This document shows positions 35,326-43,780 of a DNA stretch of 64,000 nt, one piece after another. This stretch comes from an uncultured Isoptericola sp. (GTDB lineage: Bacteria; Actinomycetota; Actinomycetes; Actinomycetales; Cellulomonadaceae), in NCBI GenBank assembly GCA_947497265.1, contig CANMFP010000003.1:248001-312000 (forward strand). The letters are read 5' to 3'. The position numbers and the translations under genes are program-made. Positions within the stretch are counted from its first letter, which is position 1; every line of letters starts with the position of its first letter. The notes under the pieces are model-generated. The model had not been told where the DNA came from. It did no database searches and saw nothing but the letters and a program-made list of their open reading frames with translations.

Positions 35326-36144
35326 TCAGTCCTTGACGGCACCGGCGGTGACGCCGGCTGCCACGTAGCGCTGGGCGACGACGAGCAGGATCGACGCCGG
35401 GATCGAGGCGACGACGGCGGTCGCCATGATCGCGTTCCACTGCGTGGTGTTGTTGCCGATGTAGTGGTAGATGCTGAGCGTGATCGGGATGAGATCGCCG
35501 TTGCGGTTGAGCGTCGAGGCGAAGATGAAGTCCGACCACGCCCACAGGAACGCGAACAGCGACACGGTGAGGATCGAGTTGCGGCTCATCGGCAGCACGA
35601 TCGCCACGAACGTGCGCCACGCGCCGGCGCCGTCGACGCGGGCGGCCTGGAGCAGCTCGCGCGGGATGCCCGACATGAACGCCGTGAACAGCAGCACCCC
35701 GAACGGCACGGCGATGGTCGAGTCGGCCACGATCAGCCCCGGGACCGTGTTGAGCAGCCCGAGGTTGTTGTAGACGGCGTAGAAGCCCATCGCCATGACG
35801 ACGGCGGGGATCATCTGGGCGACCAGCAGCAGGAAGTTCAGCGTGCGCCCGCCCCGCAGGTGCAGCAGCGCCAGCGCGTACCCGGCCGGGGCGGCGATCA
35901 CCACGGTGAGCCCGACCGAACCCAGACCGATGAGGAGGCTGGTGCCCAGCGCCGGCAGCTGCTGGGCGAACACCGCCTCGTACCCCTCGAACGTGGGGTC
36001 CCACGGGAACCAGTGCGGCGGGTCGGCCCGCAGGTCACGCGTCTCCGTGAAGGAGACGTTCACCATCCAGTAGACCGGGAACAGCATCAACGCGGTGAAG
36101 AGGACGCCCAGGGCGGTCTTCCACCAGACCTTGCGCTCCGTCAT
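35326..36144 (-). CDS. CUT1-type sugar ABC transporter permease (MalG-like)
   Basis: This 272-residue inner-membrane protein has six predicted helices and the EAA loop (about residues 165-190; RELLQAARVDGAGAWRTF) that contacts the ATPase. The C-terminus AAGVTAGAVKD is typical of MalG-like subunits. It forms one half of the sugar channel with the 36141 permease. Its start overlaps that gene's stop (ATGA), and GH127 starts 13 bases after it ends. The ATPase must come from elsewhere. Confidence 0.95.
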   Translation of the reverse strand: MTERKVWWKTALGVLFTALMLFPVYWMVNVSFTETRDLRADPPHWFPWDPTFEGYEAVFAQQLPALGTSLLIGLGSVGLTVVIAAPAGYALALLHLRGGRTLNFLLLVAQMIPAVVMAMGFYAVYNNLGLLNTVPGLIVADSTIAVPFGVLLFTAFMSGIPRELLQAARVDGAGAWRTFVAIVLPMSRNSILTVSLFAFLWAWSDFIFASTLNRNGDLIPITLSIYHYIGNNTTQWNAIMATAVVASIPASILLVVAQRYVAAGVTAGAVKD

Positions 36145-37124
36145 GACGAGGCCTCCTGTCGGTGCTGGAGGCGCAAGTGCAGGAACCCGAACACCAGCGC
36201 GATGACGATGAGCAGGTTGCCGACGGCGGCGGCGGGCGAGAAGTCGGGCTGTCCCGTGCCGAAGGCCTCGCGGTAGGACCAGATGGCGAGCGTCGTGGAC
36301 GCGTCACCCGGCCCACCGGTCGTCATCACCCAGATCACGTCGACGACCTTCAGGGTGTAGATCAGCCCCAGCAGGATCGTGATCGCCGAGACCGGCCGCA
36401 GCAGCGGGAACGTGATCGACCAGAACTGCCGCCAGGGGCCGGCGCCGTCGAGCGACGCGGCCTCGTAGACCTCCCCCGGGATGTTCTGCAGGCCCGAGTA
36501 GAGGATCACCAGGTTGAACGGGATGCCCAGCCAGATGTTCGCGATCGTCACCGACAGCAGCGCCGTGTCCGGGGAGGTGAGCCAGTTGATCTGCTCGCCG
36601 CCGAACGCGGTGATCACCGAGTTGACGATGCCGTTCTCGCTGTTGAGCATCCAGGCCCAGGTGGAGGCCGACACGATCAGCGGCAGCAGCCACGGCACGA
36701 GGAACATCGCCCGCAGGGTGCTGGAGAGCCGGAAGCTCGACCGGAAGAACACGGCCAGCGCCAGGCCGATCGTGAACTGGAAGGCGATCGACCCGAACGT
36801 GAACACGACGGTGTTCCACAGGGCCGTCGGGAACGTCGAGGAGCTGAAGACGTCGACGTAGTTCTGCAGCCCGACGAACTCGGCGTCGCCCTGCACGAAC
36901 GCACGGATCGTGTAGTCGTGCACCGACAGGTCGATGTTGCGCCACAACGGGTAGGCGTAGAAGAGCACGAGGTACACCAGGAGCGGTGCGGCGAAGCCGA
37001 CCGCCGCCCACTGGCTCGAGCTCAGCGTCCGTCGGCGACGGCCGCCGGGCGGCACGGCGGGCGTGGTGCCCGCCGCGCCGCGCGGCGCTCCGCGCGACCC
37101 GACGTCGGCCGGGGTGCTGGTCAT
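36141..37124 (-). CDS. CUT1-type sugar ABC transporter permease (MalF-like)
   Basis: The 327-residue permease has a Pro/Gly/Arg-rich cytoplasmic N-terminus (about 1-38) and six helices beginning AAPLLVYLVLFYAYPLW. The EAA loop (GEVYEAASLDGAGPWRQFW) faces the ATPase. It pairs with the MalG-like protein. The ATG at 37124 has GAAGGA upstream. The gene lies 67 bases after the binding-protein gene, in the usual order binding protein, MalF-like, MalG-like. Confidence 0.95.
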   Translation of the reverse strand: MTSTPADVGSRGAPRGAAGTTPAVPPGGRRRRTLSSSQWAAVGFAAPLLVYLVLFYAYPLWRNIDLSVHDYTIRAFVQGDAEFVGLQNYVDVFSSSTFPTALWNTVVFTFGSIAFQFTIGLALAVFFRSSFRLSSTLRAMFLVPWLLPLIVSASTWAWMLNSENGIVNSVITAFGGEQINWLTSPDTALLSVTIANIWLGIPFNLVILYSGLQNIPGEVYEAASLDGAGPWRQFWSITFPLLRPVSAITILLGLIYTLKVVDVIWVMTTGGPGDASTTLAIWSYREAFGTGQPDFSPAAAVGNLLIVIALVFGFLHLRLQHRQEASS

Positions 37125-37191
37125 GAGAGGTCCTTCTCGACGGTCGCGCTCGCATTGAGCGCGGTTTGCGTGGCTGAGGGGCGGCGGCCCG

Positions 37192-38463
37192 TCAGCTCGT
37201 GGCGGCCTCGGCGTCGGCCTGCGCGGCCTCGAGCGCCTCCTGCGGCGTCGCCGCACCGGACAGCGCGTTCTGCACGGCGGTCCACAGCGCCTCGGAGATC
37301 AGCGGGTAGTCGTTCCCGAGACCGTCGCTGGTGCGGCCCTTGGCGCTCTGCACGGCCTCGACCCAGGGCTCGAGGTCCGGGTTCTCGGCCAGCAACTGCT
37401 CCTGGCCCTCGGCGGTCGGCGGGACGTAGTACGCGAACGTGGTCGCCGTCTCGACGAAGCCCTCCGGCGTCGTCATGCACTCGACGATCTGGCGGGTCAC
37501 GTCGTAGCGCGCGGTGTCCTCCTGGACGGGCGCGACGATGAACTCGCCACCGGTCGGGGCGGGGGCCACGCCGCCGTCCTTGCCCGGGAGCTGGACGAGA
37601 CCGGTCTCGAACTCGGCCTCGGCCGCGCTGTTGACCTGCCAGGTGCCGTTCTCGGCGAAGGCGAAGTCACCCGTGAGGAACTCCTCCCACACCGTGTTCT
37701 GCGAGTTGTTGATGACGGTGTTGGGCGCGTAACCCTCGTCCAGCCAGCCCTTCCACAGCTCGAGGGCCTCGACGGCCTCCGGGGAGGACAGGTCTGTCAG
37801 GTCGGCGCCGGAGCCCCAGAACCACGGGAGGAACTGGAAGGAGCCCTCCTCGGTGCCGATGCCCGCGAAGGTGATGCCCTTGTGCCCGGCGTCGGTGACC
37901 TGCGCGAGCGCGGCGGTCAGGGAGTCCCAGTCGGTGATCGAGGCCGGGTCGACGCCGGCGTCGGAGAGCACGTCGGCGTTGTAGTACAGCGAGAGCGTGT
38001 TGGCGCCGATCGGGATGCCGTAGGCGCTGCCGTCCACGACGCCGGCGTCGAGCAGGTTCTGGTCGATCGCGGAGGTGTCCAGGCCGAACTCGTCGACCGT
38101 GGTCAGCATGCCGGTGTCCGCGAGGGTGGACACGGCCGGGTTGTCGATGAGGATGACGTCGGGCGACGTGCCCTCCTGCGCCGAGAGCAGCGCCTGGTTG
38201 GTCAGCGCCGTCGTGTCGTACGCGGTGCGCTCGATGGTGACGCCGGCGTCCTCGCCGCAGGCCTGGACGCGCGCCTCCCAGTCGGAGGAGCCGTCGTGCT
38301 GGGGGTAGGGGTCCCACCAGGTGTAGGTGCCCCCGGCGGCAGAGTCGCCGGACGCTCCGTCGGAGCTGGCGCCGTCGGACGACGAGCAGGCGCCGAGGAT
38401 GCCGACGACGGCGAGGGCGGTGGTGGCGGCAAGGGTGGTGCGGGTGCGCCGATGGTGCTGCAT
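37192..38463 (-). CDS. Sugar ABC transporter substrate-binding lipoprotein
   Basis: This 423-residue lipoprotein captures the sugar outside the membrane. It has a basic start, a hydrophobic core, the lipobox LGAC near residue 26 and a Ser/Asp/Gly linker. The extracellular solute-binding protein family 1 fold follows (PDVILIDNPAVSTLADTGML, AYGIPIGANTLSLYYNADVL, FLTGDFAFAENGTWQV). AGGAGG precedes the ATG. A perfect 16-base LacI operator lies 79 bases upstream. The substrate is probably an arabinose-containing oligosaccharide, inferred from GH127. Confidence 0.95.
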   Translation of the reverse strand: MQHHRRTRTTLAATTALAVVGILGACSSSDGASSDGASGDSAAGGTYTWWDPYPQHDGSSDWEARVQACGEDAGVTIERTAYDTTALTNQALLSAQEGTSPDVILIDNPAVSTLADTGMLTTVDEFGLDTSAIDQNLLDAGVVDGSAYGIPIGANTLSLYYNADVLSDAGVDPASITDWDSLTAALAQVTDAGHKGITFAGIGTEEGSFQFLPWFWGSGADLTDLSSPEAVEALELWKGWLDEGYAPNTVINNSQNTVWEEFLTGDFAFAENGTWQVNSAAEAEFETGLVQLPGKDGGVAPAPTGGEFIVAPVQEDTARYDVTRQIVECMTTPEGFVETATTFAYYVPPTAEGQEQLLAENPDLEPWVEAVQSAKGRTSDGLGNDYPLISEALWTAVQNALSGAATPQEALEAAQADAEAATS

Positions 38464-38541
38464 GGCTGTTCCTCCTTGAACGGCGGCCGGTCCGACGTCG
38501 TCGGCGGCCGGTGGGTGCTTCGTGCTTGTACGGCGAATCGT

Positions 38542-38557
38542 GTCGAACCGGTTCGAC
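38542..38557. promoter_or_regulatory. LacI-type operator upstream of the ABC importer operon
   Basis: GTCGAACCGGTTCGAC is a perfect 16-base palindrome and the best copy of the locus operator. It lies 79 bases before the binding-protein start and between that gene and lacI. Confidence 0.88.
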
Positions 38558-38595
38558 GGTGCACAGCGAGAACCGGTCGTGCAGGTGGTGCGGAA

Positions 38596-39618
38596 TCAGT
38601 CCCCTCGCGGGAGTGCGGTGCTCCCCCGGTCGACCAGCTCGGGCGAGACGAACCGGACCACGTGCGGCTCGTCGGGACCCGCCTGCCCCTCGATGCGCCG
38701 CACCAGCTCGCGCACGGCCATGCGGCCGAGCCGGTCGGGTGCGCTCTCGATCGAGGAGTACGGCAGGGAGAACGTACGGGCGAACTCGTCCGAGTAGCGC
38801 CCGACGACGGACAGGTCGGCCGGCGCGGTCAGCCGGCGATCGTGCAGCACGGTCGGCAGCGCTGCCGCGGCGGCCTCGTTGTTGACGAGCAGTCCCGTCG
38901 CGCCGGGGTAGGCGTCCAGCAGACGGTGCAGGTCGCGCCCCACCTCCGGCTGGTGCGACGAGCCGAACTCTGCGTGCAGGGTGATCCCCCGCGTGCGGGC
39001 CGCCTCGATCGCCGCGTTCTGCAGACGCCACACGTAGGCGCCACCCCGCTCGACGACGTGCTCGGGCTGCGAGACGAGCAGCAGCTCGCGGTGCCCGAGG
39101 CGGTGCAGATGGTCCACCATCAGGCGGCCGGCGTCCTCGAAGTCGAGGTCGAACACGTCCACGCCGGTGCAGTCCGCCGGCAGCCCGACGAGCGCGCCCG
39201 GCTGGGGTGCCTCGCGCAGGATCGGCAGGCGGTCGTCGTGCTCGGCGACGTTGAGCAGGACGATCCCGTCGACCATCCGCGAGTCCGTCATCCGCCGCAG
39301 CGCGTTGCGCCCGTCGGCCTCGGTGGACAGCAGGATGTCGTAGCCGAGCTCGCGGGCCGTGTTGGAGACACCCAGCATGTACTGCAGCATCGCCGGGGCG
39401 AACTCGTCCTCGAGGAACTGCGCGAGCAGCCCGATGACGCGGGTCTGCGCGGTGGCGAGCGCCCGGGCGCCGGCGTTCGGCGTGTAGCCGAGCTCGCGGA
39501 CGGCGGCCTCGACACGACGGCGGACGTCGACGGAGATCGTGCGCTTGCCGGACAGCGCGTAGGACGCCGTGCTGCGCGAGACTCCCGCGACGCGGGCGAC
39601 ATCCCCGATGGTGGCCAC
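38596..39618 (-). CDS. LacI-family repressor of the glycan locus
   Basis: This 340-residue regulator has the LacI helix-turn-helix at residues 3-25 (IGDVARVAGVSRSTASYALSG), a hinge helix (NAGARALATAQTRVIG) and a sugar-binding core ending in LSVVGRYSDEFARTF. It lies upstream of the importer and glycosidase genes on the same strand, and copies of its probable operator precede the importer, the secreted hydrolase and lacI itself. It should repress all of these until an imported sugar binds. The inducer is probably a product of the GH127 or GH31 pathway. Confidence 0.94.
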   Translation of the reverse strand: MATIGDVARVAGVSRSTASYALSGKRTISVDVRRRVEAAVRELGYTPNAGARALATAQTRVIGLLAQFLEDEFAPAMLQYMLGVSNTARELGYDILLSTEADGRNALRRMTDSRMVDGIVLLNVAEHDDRLPILREAPQPGALVGLPADCTGVDVFDLDFEDAGRLMVDHLHRLGHRELLLVSQPEHVVERGGAYVWRLQNAAIEAARTRGITLHAEFGSSHQPEVGRDLHRLLDAYPGATGLLVNNEAAAAALPTVLHDRRLTAPADLSVVGRYSDEFARTFSLPYSSIESAPDRLGRMAVRELVRRIEGQAGPDEPHVVRFVSPELVDRGSTALPRGD

Positions 39619-39655
39619 CGTGCCTCCTCGAACTCACTCGTCGGTCTCTTCGTTG

Positions 39656-39667
39656 CGAACCGGTTCG
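39656..39667. promoter_or_regulatory. LacI-type operator upstream of lacI (autoregulation)
   Basis: CGAACCGGTTCG at 39656-39667 repeats the locus operator core 38 bases before the lacI start, consistent with self-repression. Confidence 0.82.
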
Positions 39668-39742
39668 ACATTAGCGGGCGTGAGGCCGGTCACGCAAGGG
39701 TCCGTCGATGGCGGGTTTCCAAGCGTGTCGGGAGCGCTCGGT

Positions 39743-39754
39743 CGAACCGATTCG
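39743..39754. promoter_or_regulatory. Imperfect fourth copy of the LacI operator
   Basis: CGAACCGATTCG differs at one base from the operator core. It lies 87 bases upstream of the first copy and 55 bases before the divergent SGNH gene, and may help looping or cover that promoter. Confidence 0.6.
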
Positions 39755-39808
39755 CCTATTCCTCTCCCTGACCCGCCGCACACCGAGCGCGTCGGGTAGG
39801 TTCGGCGC

Positions 39809-40453
39809 GTGCCCGCCCCTCCCCGCGACCTGCGGATCTGCTTCGTCGGTGACTCCTACGTGGCCGGCGTCGGGGACCCTTCGGCGCTCGGCTGGGTCGG
39901 CCGGGTCGTCGCGGCGGCGGACGCCGCGGGACACCCCGTCACCGCATACAACCTCGGCGTGCGCGGCGACACCTCGGCACAGGTCGCCGACCGGCTCGAT
40001 GCCGAGCTCCGCCCCCGCCTCGTCCGCGGGACCGACGCCCGGGCCGTCCTGGCGTGCGGCGTGAACGACACGGTGGCGACCGCCGACGGCATCCGGCTCC
40101 CGGCGACGGTCAGCGTGGACGCCCTGCGGCGCGCGGTGACGACGGCGCGGTGCCGCACCGGCGACGGTGGCGTCCTCGTCGTCGGCCCGCCCGCCGTCGG
40201 CGACGAGGCGCAGAACCGCCGTCTCCGTGACCTCGACGCACGCTTCTCGCGCACCTGTGACGAGCTGGGCGTGGCCTACGTCGCGACGTTCGCCGCCACC
40301 GTCGGCCACGACGTGTGGCGTCACGAGGTCGCGATCGGCGACTCCTACCACCCGGGGGCCCTGGGGTACGCCGCGCTCGCAGCGGTGGTCGCACCGTCGT
40401 TCCTCGCCTGGGTCTCGTCCACCGGCGACCGGGCGGCACCAGCCTGTGGATGA
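39809..40453 (+). CDS. SGNH/GDSL-family hydrolase
   Basis: This 214-residue cytoplasmic esterase-type protein has the SGNH blocks: FVGDSYVAGVG (nucleophile Ser), the Gly of NLGVRGDTS, GVNDTV (Asn) and the C-terminal DSYHPGALGYAAL with catalytic Asp and His. Such enzymes cleave short esters or acetyl groups. It starts with GTG. It is divergent from the lacI gene, with an imperfect operator copy between, so a role in deacetylating plant oligosaccharides is possible but unproven. The tag gene follows 39 bases downstream. Confidence 0.88.
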   Translation: MPAPPRDLRICFVGDSYVAGVGDPSALGWVGRVVAAADAAGHPVTAYNLGVRGDTSAQVADRLDAELRPRLVRGTDARAVLACGVNDTVATADGIRLPATVSVDALRRAVTTARCRTGDGGVLVVGPPAVGDEAQNRRLRDLDARFSRTCDELGVAYVATFAATVGHDVWRHEVAIGDSYHPGALGYAALAAVVAPSFLAWVSSTGDRAAPACG

Positions 40454-40492
40454 CGCCCGGAGCGTGTCGGTCCCGTCCGTCAGGCTGTGGGC

Positions 40493-41086
40493 ATGACCCA
40501 GGAGACGACGCCGACCCCCGGCGCCCGCTGCTTCGGTGACGGCGACCCGCTCTACGCCGAGTACCACGACACCGAGTGGGGCCTGCCCGTGCACGGCGAG
40601 GCCGAGCTGCTCGAACGGATCGCTCTCGAGGGATTCCAGTCCGGGCTGTCGTGGCTGACGATCCTGCGCAAGCGCGACGCGTTCCGCGAGGTCTTCGGCG
40701 GGTTCGATCCCGAGCGCGTGGCTGCCATGACTCCCGACGACGTCGAGCGGCTCCTGGGCGACGCCCGCATCGTGCGCAACCGGGCCAAGATCGAGGCCAC
40801 GATCTCGAACGGACGCGCGGTCCTGACGCTGCACGAGTCCGGACGGACCCTCGACGAGCTGTTCTGGTCCTTCGCTCCCCCACCGCGGGGGACCCGCGTC
40901 GCCACGTGGCAGGACGTGCCGGCCGCCACGGACGAGTCGAAGGCACTGGCCAAGGCCCTCAAGAAGGAGGGCTTCCGGTTCTTCGGCCCGACGACGGCGT
41001 ACGCGGCCATGCAGGCGTGCGGGCTGGTGGACGATCACCTCGCGACGTGCCCGGTGGTCACCGCCGAGGGCGCGCCCGGCCGCTGA
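40493..41086 (+). CDS. tag: DNA-3-methyladenine glycosylase I
   Basis: The 197-residue enzyme removes 3-methyladenine from alkylated DNA in base-excision repair. The TagI family pattern is complete: ARCFGDGDPLYAEYHDTEWG, FQSGLSWLTILRKRDAFR, NRAKIEATISNG and FRFFGPTTAYAAMQACGLVDDH, including the zinc-binding Cys and His residues at both ends. The ATG at 40493 is preferred over an upstream GTG. It lies downstream of the SGNH gene and may be co-transcribed with it. Confidence 0.94.
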   Translation: MTQETTPTPGARCFGDGDPLYAEYHDTEWGLPVHGEAELLERIALEGFQSGLSWLTILRKRDAFREVFGGFDPERVAAMTPDDVERLLGDARIVRNRAKIEATISNGRAVLTLHESGRTLDELFWSFAPPPRGTRVATWQDVPAATDESKALAKALKKEGFRFFGPTTAYAAMQACGLVDDHLATCPVVTAEGAPGR

Positions 41087-41111
41087 GCGGTGCCGTGTGC
41101 CCGGCCGAGGC

Positions 41112-41483
41112 TCAGAGCTCGGCCTCGTCGCGCGCGTCGTAGGCGTCGCGCGCGCGCTCGACGGCGGGCAGGTGCGCCGACGCCCACTCCAGCACGACGT
41201 CGACGGGCTGGCGCAGCGTCTTGCCGAGCGGCGTGATCGAGTACCGGACCGCGACCGGGCGCGTGGAGACGATCTCGCGTTCCACCACGCCGTTGCGCTC
41301 GAGCCGGCGAAGGGTGGCGGTCAGCGACTTCTGCGTCACCGCGGGGATGGCTCGACGCAGCTCGTTGAAGCGGCAGGGACGTTCGCAGAGCTCGTCGAGC
41401 ACTCCGAGGGACCACTTGTCGAGCACCTGGTCGAGGAGCTCTCGGTGGGGGGCGTCGATGCGGAGCGCGCCGTCGGTATCCAT
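41112..41483 (-). CDS. HxlR-family transcriptional regulator
   Basis: This 123-residue winged-helix regulator has the HxlR pattern: LLDQVLDKWSLGVLDEL, RFNELRRAIPAVTQKSLTATLRRLERNG and SITPLGKTL. There is no Cys in the sensor position used by some redox-sensing members. It is divergent from a RidA-like gene across an 79-base gap with an inverted repeat, a very common HxlR arrangement in which the neighbour is the regulated gene. Confidence 0.92.
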   Translation of the reverse strand: MDTDGALRIDAPHRELLDQVLDKWSLGVLDELCERPCRFNELRRAIPAVTQKSLTATLRRLERNGVVEREIVSTRPVAVRYSITPLGKTLRQPVDVVLEWASAHLPAVERARDAYDARDEAEL

Positions 41484-41524
41484 GACGAAACCTCGTCTCG
41501 TTGAAGTGCCTTCCCGTGCCTAGA

Positions 41525-41537
41525 TATCCTAGCGATA
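41525..41537. promoter_or_regulatory. Putative HxlR operator between hxlR-like and RidA genes
   Basis: TATC-N5-GATA lies in an AT-rich patch 41 bases before the hxlR-like start and 26 bases before the RidA start. It is in the usual place for an HxlR binding site. Confidence 0.5.
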
Positions 41538-41562
41538 CCTGCTTCGACAAGGAGAGACGACC

Positions 41563-41973
41563 ATGACTGTTCAGCACTTCACGCCGGAGGGCATGCTGCA
41601 GCCCACCCCCTACCACCACGTGGCCGTCGGCACCGGCACGACCCACGTGCACGTCAGCGGCCAGGTCTCCCGCCAGGCTGACGGGACCCCGGTCGCACCG
41701 GGCGACCTGGCCGGTCAGGTCGCCCGGTCCTTGCAGAACACGGGCCTCGGCCTGACGGCCGCCGGAGCGTCGTTCGCCGACGTGCTGCGTCTGACGTTCT
41801 ACGTGACCGGGTGGACGCCGGAGAAGATCGGCGACCTCATGGCCGGGATCGAGGCGGTCGCCGAGGAGATCGGCCTCCCGCTCCCCATGCCGCCGGCCAG
41901 CCTGATCGGTGTCGACTACCTCTTCGAGCCGGACGTCCTCGTCGAGGTCGAGGCGACCGCGCTGCTCGACTGA
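41563..41973 (+). CDS. RidA-family protein
   Basis: This 136-residue protein belongs to the RidA/YjgF group, which typically hydrolyses reactive enamine/imine intermediates. Family marks are VHVSGQVSRQADG, the GLTAAGASFADVLRLTFYV segment and the C-terminal VDYLFEPDVLVEVEATALL. The key Arg of canonical RidA (about residue 105) is not visible; the equivalent region reads PMPPASLIGVDYL, so it may belong to an Rid subfamily without imine deaminase activity. AAGGAGA precedes the ATG. Its end overlaps the convergent LysR gene by 58 bases. Confidence 0.88.
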   Translation: MTVQHFTPEGMLQPTPYHHVAVGTGTTHVHVSGQVSRQADGTPVAPGDLAGQVARSLQNTGLGLTAAGASFADVLRLTFYVTGWTPEKIGDLMAGIEAVAEEIGLPLPMPPASLIGVDYLFEPDVLVEVEATALLD

Positions 41974-42887
41974 CCCGCCGGGCCGTGCCGACCGTCGTCG
42001 GCGGCGGGCGAGGGCCGCACCGCGACGGCCGCTGCGAGCAACGTGCCGAGCCCGGCGGGGCGGGTGTGCGCCGGCCACGCGAGGACCGTCGTCACGGGCG
42101 GCGCGTCCGTCACGGGGATCGCAGCGTGCTCCGGCCACTGCCACGCCCGGCTCGACGCGGGGATGACCAGGAGGGTGCGCCCCAGTGCGACGAGCTGTGC
42201 GAGCTGGGACTGCGATCGCACCTCCGGTCCGGGGCCGTCGGGGTACGTGCCGTCCAGTCGCGGCCATCGCGCCATCGGCAGGTCAGGGACGCGTGCGACG
42301 TCGGACATCGTCACCTCGGCCCGGGCGGCCAACGGGTGCGCGGCGGGAACGATCGCCACCTGTCCCTCCGTCAGCAGATCCTGCGTCTCGAACCCGGCGA
42401 GATCGTCGACAGGGCGGTGCATCAGCGCGACGTCGGCCGCACCGCGGCGCAGGACGCCGGCCTGCTCCCCCACCTCGCACAGCATCACCTCGACCGGTAC
42501 GGCGCCGTCCCTGCTCGCGTGCGCGTCGAGCAGGGACTGCAGCAGCTCGTGGGAGGCGCCGGCCTTGGTCACCAAGGTGATCACCCGCGACGGGTCGGCG
42601 GCGCGACGGGTACGCCGCTCGGCCGCCTCGACGGCGGCGAGCGCCCGCCCGGCCTCCCGGTGCAGCACCTCCCCGACGGCGGTGAGCGCGACGCCCCGTC
42701 GATCGCGGTCGAAGAGCTGCGCGCCGAGCCGCCGTTCGAGCTGCCGGATCGCCCGCGACAGCGGCGGCTGCGCGATGCCGAGCCGCTCGGCCGCGCGCCC
42801 GAAGTGCAGCTCGTCGGCCACCGCCGTGAAATAGCGCAGCTCGCGCGTCTCGAGGGTGTCCACGGTGTCCGAGCCTACGCGGCTCAT
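41916..42887 (-). CDS. LysR-family transcriptional regulator
   Basis: The 323-residue regulator has the LysR winged helix at about residues 14-72 (ELRYFTAVADELHFGRAAERLG, PPLSRAIRQLERRLGAQLF) and a two-lobed effector domain. The last 30 residues (Ser/Thr/Arg-rich) are encoded antisense to the RidA 3' end and are outside the normal fold. It is divergent from the SDR gene, which it probably controls, as is common for LysR/SDR pairs. Confidence 0.92.
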   Translation of the reverse strand: MSRVGSDTVDTLETRELRYFTAVADELHFGRAAERLGIAQPPLSRAIRQLERRLGAQLFDRDRRGVALTAVGEVLHREAGRALAAVEAAERRTRRAADPSRVITLVTKAGASHELLQSLLDAHASRDGAVPVEVMLCEVGEQAGVLRRGAADVALMHRPVDDLAGFETQDLLTEGQVAIVPAAHPLAARAEVTMSDVARVPDLPMARWPRLDGTYPDGPGPEVRSQSQLAQLVALGRTLLVIPASSRAWQWPEHAAIPVTDAPPVTTVLAWPAHTRPAGLGTLLAAAVAVRPSPAADDGRHGPAGQSSSAVASTSTRTSGSKR

Positions 42888-42888
42888 A

Positions 42889-42906
42889 CCTGTGGGGTAT
42901 CACAGG
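42889..42906. promoter_or_regulatory. Putative LysR operator between lysR-like and SDR genes
   Basis: CCTGTG-N6-CACAGG is a perfect inverted repeat directly before the lysR-like start and 53 bases before the SDR start. It fits the position of a LysR recognition site. Confidence 0.5.
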
Positions 42907-42958
42907 CGACCCGATCGATCTTGGACGGACCGGGCCCGCACGCCCGAGCATCGTTCCC

Positions 42959-43675
42959 ATGGAACAGCAGAAGATCGCCCTCGTCACCGGCGCCAACAAG
43001 GGAATCGGGTACGCCATCGCCCATGGTCTGGGCCAGGAAGGCTTTCGGGTCGCCGTCGGCGCCCGCGACGACGCACGACGGGACGCGGCCGTCCAGAAGC
43101 TGCGCGCGGACGGTGTGGACGCGTTCGGCGTCGGGCTCGACGTCATCTCCGACGAGAGCGTCGCCGCGGCGGCGCGGGCCGTCGCGTCCGAAGCGGGGCG
43201 GCTCGACGTCCTCGTCAACAACGCCGGGATCTCCGGCAGCCTCGCCGACGGCGCCCAGGACCCGACGACCCTCGACCTCGACGTCGTGCGTACCGTGCTG
43301 GACACGAACGCGTTCGGGGCGGTGCGCGTGACCAACGCGATGCTGCCGCTGCTCGAGAGCGCCGACTCGCCTCGGATCGTGAACATGTCCAGCGACATGG
43401 GCTCGCTGGAGCTGCACACCGGCCCTCTCCTGGCCGCCTATGCGGCGTCCAAGACGATGCTCAACGCGCTCACGGTCCACTACGCGCGCCGGCTGGCCGA
43501 CACGAACGTCATCGTGAACTCCGCGTGCCCCGGCTACGTCGCGACCGACTTCACCGGGCACGACGGCCCGCGCACTCCCGACCAGGGCGCCGCGGTCGCG
43601 ATCCGGCTGGCCACGCTGCCCGACGACGGTCCCCGCGGCGGGTTCTTCAACGAGGCCGGACCGCTCCCCTGGTAA
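42959..43675 (+). CDS. Short-chain dehydrogenase/reductase
   Basis: This 238-residue NAD(P)-dependent oxidoreductase is a classical SDR. It carries the cofactor motif TGANKGIG (residues 10-17), NNAGIS, the catalytic Ser in VNMSSDMGS and the YxxxK in YAASK, followed by VNSACPGYVATDF. The arrangement resembles carbonyl-reductase-like SDRs. It is divergent from a LysR regulator and ends just before a long hairpin shared with the convergent ccsB gene. Substrate unknown. Confidence 0.93.
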   Translation: MEQQKIALVTGANKGIGYAIAHGLGQEGFRVAVGARDDARRDAAVQKLRADGVDAFGVGLDVISDESVAAAARAVASEAGRLDVLVNNAGISGSLADGAQDPTTLDLDVVRTVLDTNAFGAVRVTNAMLPLLESADSPRIVNMSSDMGSLELHTGPLLAAYAASKTMLNALTVHYARRLADTNVIVNSACPGYVATDFTGHDGPRTPDQGAAVAIRLATLPDDGPRGGFFNEAGPLPW

Positions 43676-43680
43676 CCGTT

Positions 43681-43758
43681 CGTGTTGTGGGCGCGATTTC
43701 TGGGGCTGAAGATGGCCTCAAGCAGACAAATCGGGCCAGAAATCGCGCCCACAACACG
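43681..43758. terminator. Long hairpin between convergent SDR and ccsB genes
   Basis: Arms 43681-43703 and 43736-43758 are perfect 23-base complements with a 32-base loop. It begins 5 bases after the SDR stop and ends 22 bases before the ccsB stop. GTTCGTGTT at its left edge also occurs in the 25584 element. Confidence 0.8.
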
Positions 43759-43780
43759 GAGGGTGGGTCGGTCGGTCGGG

